In this document: one piece after another, positions 8,587 through 12,699 of the stretch
How positions within the stretch are numbered: the first letter of the stretch is position 1
Layout of the letters: each line of letters starts with the position of its first letter
From: Paenibacillus sp. JCM 18996
Lineage (GTDB): Bacteria; Bacillota; Bacilli; Paenibacillales; NBRC-103111
Direction of reading: 5' to 3'
Assembly (NCBI GenBank): GCA_001313085.1
Contig: BBFE01000071.1
Span: 1 to 12,699, forward strand
Length of the DNA: 12,699 bases
Notes under the pieces: generated by a model
What the model was told of the DNA's origin: nothing
Databases searched by the model: none
The model's input: only the letters and a program-made list of their open reading frames with translations
Translations under genes and position numbers: made by a program

Positions 8587-8612
8587 CGGGTTTTGAAGAG
8601 GTTATATATAAT
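8583..8612 (+). promoter_or_regulatory. guaA promoter
   Basis: TTGACG (8583-8588), an 18-base spacer and TATAAT (8607-8612), 27 bases before the start codon. The leader is too short to hold a riboswitch, and I see no PurR-like box here. Confidence 0.8.
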
Positions 8613-8639
8613 GAACCTACTAAATGAAAGGGGCTCATT

Positions 8640-10177
8640 ATGACCAAGCCACATGAAATTATTGTTGTACTGGACTTTGGAGGACAGTATAACCAGCTAA
8701 TTGCCAGAAGGATCCGTGACCTTGGCGTTTACAGCGAGCTTGTGCCCTATAATACATCGGTTGAAAAGCTGCGCGAGCTGAATCCGAAAGGAATCGTCTT
8801 CTCCGGCGGCCCTGCCAGCGTATACGGAGAGGATTCCCCAATCGTCGATCCCGGAGTGTATGAGCTCGGCGTACCGATTCTCGGTATTTGCTACGGTATG
8901 CAGATGATGGCCCACCAGTTGGAAGGTAAAGTAGAACGGGCTCCAAGAGAGAATACGGGAAAGCGGAAGTGGATTTCAAGGACCAGTCCTGTTTCGTGCA
9001 AGGATTGGACAAGCGCCAGACGGTATGGATGAGCCACAGCGACCTGGTTGTCGAGCTGCCCACAGGCTTCGTTATTGACGCGAGCACCCACCACGCTCCT
9101 ATCGCGGCGATGAGCCACCCGGAAAGAAATTTGTACGCAGTCCAGTTCCATCCGGAAGTGCGCCACTCGGTGCAGGGGAATGAAATGATCCGCAACTTCC
9201 TGTTCCGCGTATGCGAATGCGAGGGCGACTGGAGCATGGAGTCTTTCATCGACGATACGGTTCAGGACATCCGCAATAAAGTGGGGCAGAGCGAAGTGCT
9301 TTGCGCGCTCAGCGGCGGTGTGGATTCCTCTGTGGTAGCCATGCTGATCCACAAAGCCGTGGGCAAGCAGCTGACCTGCATGTTCATCGACCACGGGCTG
9401 CTGCGCAAGGGTGAGGCCGAAAGCGTAATGGAGACGTTTGCCGGCAAATTCGATATGAAGGTTGTCAAAATTGACGCGCGCGATCGTTTCTTGTCCAAGC
9501 TGGCCGGCGTTGACGACCCCGAGCAAAAGCGCAAAATTATCGGCAACGAATTCATTCGCGTCTTTGAGGAGGAATCGGCACAATTCGCCGATTTTGAATA
9601 CCTGGCGCAGGGAACGCTGTACACGGACATCGTGGAAAGCGGCACGGCCACCGCGCAGACAATCAAATCCCACCACAATGTAGGCGGGCTGCCCGAAGAT
9701 ATGAAGTTCAAGCTCGTCGAGCCGCTTAACACTTTATTCAAGGACGAAGTCCGCAAAGTGGGAAGTGAATGCGGCCTGCCGGATGAGATCGTATGGCGCC
9801 AGCCGTTCCCGGGCCCGGGTCTCGCCATCCGCGTTCTCGGCGAAGTGACGGAAGAAAAGCTGACGATCGTCCGCGATTCCGATGCGATTCTGCGCGAGGA
9901 AATCGCGAAAGCCGGGCTGGACCGCGAGATCTGGCAGTACTTCACGGCGCTGCCCAACATGAAGAGCGTCGGAGTGATGGGAGATGTCCGCACGTACTCT
10001 TATACGGTGGGCATTCGCGCGGTAACGTCCATCGACGGAATGACCGCCGACTGGGCCAGAGTTCCCTTTGACTTATTGGAGCGCATTTCGAACCGTATCG
10101 TCAATGAGGTCGACAACGTGAACCGTGTAGTATATGATATTACGTCCAAACCGCCAGCCACGATTGAATGGGAATAA
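8640..10177 (+). CDS. guaA: GMP synthase (glutamine-hydrolysing), one frameshift
   Basis: Cytoplasmic enzyme that makes GMP from XMP with ATP and glutamine, the last step of guanine nucleotide synthesis. The N-terminal class I glutamine amidotransferase domain carries the nucleophile in [11 protein letters not shown] (Cys84) and the His-Glu pair in QFHPEVRHS. The ATP pyrophosphatase domain has the PP-loop LSGGVDSSV near residue 225, then [14 protein letters not shown], and [15 protein letters not shown]. The C-terminal dimer domain has [16 protein letters not shown] and ends in the family tail KPPATIEWE. About 512 residues, the normal length. ATG at 8640 with AAAGGGG 6 bases upstream. One break near 8945, not at a long run: one A is missing from CCAA(A)GAGA, and with it the sequence reads [19 protein letters not shown], matching the family pattern RAxxREYGKA. 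As it stands translation would end soon after the amidotransferase cysteine. Confidence 0.97.
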
Positions 10178-10225
10178 AAAAAAGGGACAAAACCGGTTAC
10201 CCTGCAACAATAGAATGCAACAAAT

Positions 10226-10274
10226 TACTCTCTTTTATCTGCGTTGTTTAGCAAATACAAGGGAGTATTTTTTT
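10226..10274 (+). terminator. probable rho-independent terminator of guaA
   Basis: TACTCTC (10226-10232) pairs with GGGAGTA (10261-10267), one G-T pair, followed by seven T (10268-10274). The loop is long (28 bases), so confidence is moderate. It begins 48 bases past the guaA stop. Confidence 0.6.
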
Positions 10275-10282
10275 ATGACTAA

Positions 10283-10341
10283 AATCAATAAGCCAATCTA
10301 GGATTTCCGGCTAATGTGCTGAATAAGCAGGCTTATTGATT
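10283..10341. repeat. 12-bp perfect inverted repeat downstream of guaA
   Basis: AATCAATAAGCC (10283-10294) is matched exactly by GGCTTATTGATT (10330-10341), 35 bases apart. No T run follows. The right arm overlaps possible -35 sequences for the TATAAT at 10361-10366, so it may be an operator or a folded RNA end. Confidence 0.5.
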
Positions 10342-10360
10342 GATTAATGCAATTTAAGCG

Positions 10361-10447
10361 TATAATAATTTAAAGGGATTAAGGATTGCGCGGCGTGTTA
10401 GCGGGTGAAAGCTATTGTGCTAGCTCGTACGACTCAGTTTCTAATCC
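10361..10447 (+). other. TATAAT followed by a possible structured leader of unknown type
   Basis: TATAAT at 10361-10366 has only poor -35 candidates (TTGATT 15 or 19 bases away). Shortly after, GGATTA (10376-10381) and TAATCC (10442-10447) could close a 72-base element containing the hairpin AGCTA-ttgtgc-TAGCT. I do not recognise a known RNA family. The right arm coincides with the first PurR-like box. Confidence 0.3.
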
Positions 10448-10486
10448 GAACAAAGAGTGCTGAAATCCGAGATAATGTTCGTAAAT
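10442..10486. promoter_or_regulatory. candidate pair of PurR boxes
   Basis: The B. subtilis PurBox consensus, as I know it, is AWWWCCGAACWWT, used as an inverted pair about 16-17 bases apart. Here TAATCCGAACAAA (10442-10454) has the full core, and on the other strand ATTTACGAACATT (10486-10474) matches all but one core base. They are opposed, with 19 bases between them. A third ACGAAC core lies at 10530-10535, just past the promoter. Placement upstream of a purine permease promoter fits repression by PurR, relieved by PRPP. Confidence 0.55.
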
Positions 10487-10493
10487 TTTTTTA

Positions 10494-10525
10494 TTGACAG
10501 GAGAAGACAAAATTTTTTTTACAAT
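10494..10525 (+). promoter_or_regulatory. promoter of the purine permease gene
   Basis: TTGACA (10494-10499) and TACAAT (10520-10525). The spacer is 20 bases, longer than the usual 17-18, but it contains a T8 run; if that run is two or three bases too long, as other runs here appear to be, the spacer becomes normal. Transcription would begin about 15 bases before the riboswitch. Confidence 0.65.
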
Positions 10526-10547
10526 ATAGACGAACAACATCATATTT

Positions 10548-10616
10548 TTTTCGTATAATTTCAGGAATTGGCCTGGGAGTCTCTATGAGATCACCTTAAT
10601 GATCCGGCTACGAAAA
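10548..10616 (+). ncRNA. purine riboswitch, guanine class
   Basis: Stem P1 is TTTTCGTA (10548-10555) with TACGAAAA (10609-10616), eight perfect pairs. Next come TATAAT in J1/2, P2 CAGG/CCTG around AATTGG (one base shorter than the usual seven), GTCTCTA in J2/3 (consensus GTTTCTA), P3 with only GATCA/TGATC well paired, and the loop CCTTAA. The base that decides ligand choice, just before the TA of the 3' P1 strand (GGC-TACG), is C, which in this family means guanine or hypoxanthine rather than adenine. The outer P3 mismatches could be sequence errors. The expression platform at 10617-10766 is not clear: GAGAACC and GGCCATTCTC followed by TTTT (about 10658-10696) could form a weak terminator. 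Confidence 0.85.
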
Positions 10617-10766
10617 CGGGAATAGACTTTTTTTGAAAAGTGGCTTCTTACTGCAGGAGAACCATTCTATAGGAGGGCCATTCTCTTTTGCAACAGCCTA
10701 GGTCACTGACGATCGAGGCTATTGTACTTTCTGGGTATCCAAACTATGTTTAGGGGGATTTCTCGC

Positions 10767-12173
10767 ATGGAACGCTTTTTTTAAACTGAAGGAAAATGGG
10801 ACAAGCGTCAGAACGGAAATTATGGCGGGTTTGACTACATTTATGACAATGGCCTATATCCTCGCGGTAAATCCGAACATTCTTAGTGCATTCGGCTCAG
10901 GCGCGACCGGCTTGAACTGGTACTCGGTCTTCCTGGCTACGGCCTTGCGGCCGGCATCATGACCATTGCTATGGGCGTATTTGTGAACTTTCCTGTTGCT
11001 TTGGCGCCGGGTATGGGATTGAACGCTTATTTCGCGGCTGTCGTTCTCGGGTCGCAAGGCGCGTTTACCGCGCAGATGGCTTTGACCGCCGTATTTATTT
11101 CGGGTATCATCTTTTTTTTCATCCTGACTTTAACTAATGTCCGCCAAATGATGCTGATCGCCGTGCCCGACAACTTGAAGCACGCGATTACCGTGGGAAT
11201 TGGGCTTTTTATCACAGTGGTAGGCCTGAAAAAAAACAGCGGGCTGCTGACAATCGCCGTAGAAGCGGGCAAGGATATTCCCGCCCATAAATTTACGGAC
11301 GTGCTGTCTTTTGAGACGGTTATGCATTTGGGGAGCTTGAAGGACCCTACGGTTGTATTGACGATTATCGGGCTGGTCCTGATCTCCGCTCTGATGATCC
11401 TTCGCGTGAAGGGCGCCATCTTGTTCGGGATACTGGGTACCACCGTCCTGGCAGCACTCATGGGACAAGTCCATTTTTTTCGGATTTGACGAAGCCGGGC
11501 ACTGTGTGGTTCCTGATTTCACGAAACTGGCTTTTGCCAATTTTGACTTTGCGGGCGTGATGAAAACGGGCATTCTTTCCGTCATAGCGACGTTCACATT
11601 TGTTGAATTGTTCGATACTTTCGGGACGATGGTGGGAACGGCCAACCGGGCCGGAATAATGAAGAACAAAGAAGAAGGCAACAAAAAAAAGTGGGAAAAG
11701 CAATGCTGGTTGACGCAGTAGGGGTCAGCGGCGGAGCGCTGCTCGGAACAAGTACGGTCACGGCCTTCATTGAAAGCGCGGCGGGTGTCGCGGAAGGAGG
11801 ACGCACAGGACTTACATCGGTAACGACAGGCATATGCTTCTTGTTAGCCTTGTTCCTGGCGCCCATTGCGGCTCTCATACCCGGCTCAGCTACAGCGGCC
11901 GCGCTTATCGTGGTTGGTGTGCTGATGATGCAGGCTGTGCGTGAGATCGACTTCCAGGATCTTGTTGTAGGGATTCCGGCCTTCCTGACGATCGTATTTA
12001 TGCCGTTTACCTATAATATCGCTAATGGTGTTTCGTTCGGCATCGTAAGCTATGTCATTCTGGCTACGGTAGCGAACTTCGGCGATAAAGGCAAATACAA
12101 GGTACACTGGCTGATGTGGGTTCTGGCCATACTCGTCGTTCTGCGTTACATATTGATCGGCAGTGAAGGGTGA
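10767..12173 (+). CDS. NCS2-family guanine/hypoxanthine permease, frameshifted
   Basis: Proton-coupled purine importer of the PbuG/PbuO (AzgA-like) group, about 467 residues, mostly membrane helices. Family motifs: TSVRTEIMAGLTTFMTMAYI near residue 14, NPNILS, NFPVALAPGMGLNAYF, VPDNLKHAITVGIGLFI, FVELFDTFGTMVGTANRAG, LLGTSTVTAFIESAAGVAEG, GRTGLTSVTTGICFLL and the late helix FMPFTYNIANGVSFG. ATG at 10767 with AGGGGGA 8 bases upstream. Four breaks: T7 at 10776-10782 (6 expected; as written, a stop follows codon 5), a base missing near 10937 (ATALAAGIMT), T7 at 11474-11480 (6 expected, giving HFFGFDEAG) and A8 at 11683-11690 (GNKKVGKAML). Also A8 at 11229-11236 stays in frame. The guanine-class riboswitch and PurR-like boxes upstream support guanine or hypoxanthine as substrate. 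Which B. subtilis paralogue is closest was not tested. Confidence 0.92.
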
Positions 12174-12434
12174 CGCATGGCACGGGCCGCTTTTTTTTAG
12201 TCCGGCCTCTCGCGGTTCCTTTCGCCCGCCTGCTGGCACAAGCTCTGCATAAATTCAACTGCAGTTTGAAAGTCAATATTAGTGCGCAACAAGTAAAGTG
12301 AATAGTTCCCTATTATCTGCTGTCTTAGATGCACGTACCGGTTTCAACGGGATTTATCTTTATAACTGGGCACGTTGAGCATGCGGGGGACATTTGCTGC
12401 AACATTAACGGGAGCTTTAGTTTAATTTATATAG
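12174..12434. other. non-coding stretch after the purine permease gene
   Basis: No gene seen. A T8 run at 12192-12199 is flanked by GGGCCG and CGGCC arms, which puts the T run in the loop rather than after the stem, so it is not a usual terminator. An open frame from 12329 has no ribosome site and runs through the hairpin that follows. Confidence 0.45.
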
Positions 12435-12500
12435 AAAGCCGGTTCACGAGTTTCGCTGACCCCTCGAAGGGTGAGGCTTTACCGTTGGACCGGTTTTTTT
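12435..12500 (+). terminator. terminator-like hairpin with an inner stem, owner unknown
   Basis: AAAGCCGGTTC (12435-12445) pairs with GGACCGGTTTT (12487-12497), eleven pairs with two G-T, and T continues to 12500. The 41-base interior can form ACCC-ctcgaa-GGGT. It lies about 260 bases past the permease stop, too far to be a typical terminator for it; it may end a small RNA or act as an attenuator. Confidence 0.65.
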
Positions 12501-12539
12501 GCTTGAGCCATAAACAAATTAATTGTATTAAAATTCCAG

Positions 12540-12569
12540 TTGCATAAATCGTGTCGAAAGTGGTATATT
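12540..12569 (+). promoter_or_regulatory. promoter, upstream member of a tandem pair
   Basis: TTGCAT (12540-12545), 18-base spacer, TATATT (12564-12569) with an extended -10 TGG. The arms TGTCGAA (12552-12558) and TTCGACA (12592-12598) bracket the -10. Confidence 0.6.
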
Positions 12570-12627
12570 ACTACTTGCCGCTTCGACAACATTACTTCTT
12601 AACAAAAAAACAAATTAAAAAAAGTTG

Positions 12628-12657
12628 TTGACAAGAATGTTGCCAAGGTGATAAGAT
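12628..12657 (+). promoter_or_regulatory. promoter, downstream member of a tandem pair, possibly rRNA operon
   Basis: TTGACA (12628-12633), 18-base spacer, TAAGAT (12652-12657), preceded by an A-rich stretch like an UP element. The predicted start is followed by a hairpin GTCGCT-tttg-AGCGGC (12664-12679), then AT-rich leader to the window end. Tandem promoters, an A-rich upstream element and a short GTCGC hairpin are what I expect before a 16S rRNA gene in this group, but no rRNA sequence is visible. Confidence 0.6.
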
Positions 12658-12699
12658 ATTAAAGTCGCTTTTGAGCGGCACGATAAATTGAATTATAAG

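Noticed and set aside
8891..9993. Long minus-strand open frames opposite guaA
   Set aside because: Antisense shadows of a strongly conserved gene; no ribosome site or family resemblance.
1625..11690. Programmed ribosomal frameshifting at the A/T runs
   Set aside because: Programmed sites are rare and use specific slippery motifs with a stimulator. Here the breaks are in nearly every gene, at both A and T runs on the coding strand, and need different shifts. Error is far simpler.
12192..12199. T8 run after the purine permease gene as its terminator
   Set aside because: The complementary arms GGCCG/CGGCC flank the T run instead of preceding it, so it does not have terminator layout.
12329..12547. 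72-codon open frame near the right end
   Set aside because: No ribosome site, and it runs through a terminator-like hairpin and its T tail.
1..12699. A novel defence, mobile or secondary-metabolite system
   Set aside because: I looked for nuclease, reverse transcriptase, toxin-antitoxin, integrase, transposase, CRISPR repeat and synthetase signatures and saw none. The gene content is ordinary chromosomal.

Overview
The window looks like chromosomal DNA of a Gram-positive spore-former of the Bacillales, most likely Paenibacillus or a close relative. The reasons are strong AGGAGG-type ribosome sites, TTGACA/TATAAT promoters, rho-independent terminators, a LytR-CpsA-Psr wall enzyme, a polysaccharide deacetylase joined to copper-amine-oxidase-N-like repeats, and a purine riboswitch upstream of an NCS2 purine permease. 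Every protein assignment was made by eye from motifs; no database search was run.

Layout. 1-986 (-): hemL, glutamate-1-semialdehyde aminomutase, cut by the left edge. 1425-2231 (+): a G1-family (eqolisin-type) glutamic peptidase. 2426-3444 (-): an LCP wall-polymer ligase with its own terminator at 2384-2417. 3728-6359 (+): a three-gene ABC-2-type exporter (ATPase and two permeases) in tight operon spacing. 6399-6871 (+): a Bcp/AhpC-type peroxiredoxin with terminator. 7014-8421 (+): a secreted NodB-type polysaccharide deacetylase with C-terminal copper-amine-oxidase-like repeats. 8640-10177 (+): guaA, GMP synthase. 10376-12173 (+): a purine-transport unit with PurR-like boxes, promoter, guanine-class purine riboswitch and NCS2 permease. 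12174-12699: non-coding, with an orphan terminator-like hairpin and two tandem promoters reading off the right edge in a style that suggests a ribosomal RNA operon.

How the genes fit together. guaA and the riboswitch-controlled permease form a guanine-nucleotide module: synthesis of GMP beside import of hypoxanthine or guanine, with import shut down when guanine is plentiful. The LCP enzyme and the deacetylase both act on the cell envelope. HemL (tetrapyrrole synthesis) and the peroxiredoxin are housekeeping functions. The ABC exporter has no identified substrate.

The most striking property is not a new system. Every protein gene here is interrupted by one or more single-base or two-base indels, mostly at A or T runs of 6-8 bases that appear one or two bases too long, with a smaller set of one-base losses in short mixed or G/C stretches. 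Catalytic motifs are preserved on both sides of every break. I read this as sequence or assembly error first, and as real decay or a mutator lineage only if raw reads confirm it. Gene boundaries below span the breaks, and the nature of each is described. I found no CRISPR array, tRNA, rRNA body, insertion sequence, phage gene or defence system.
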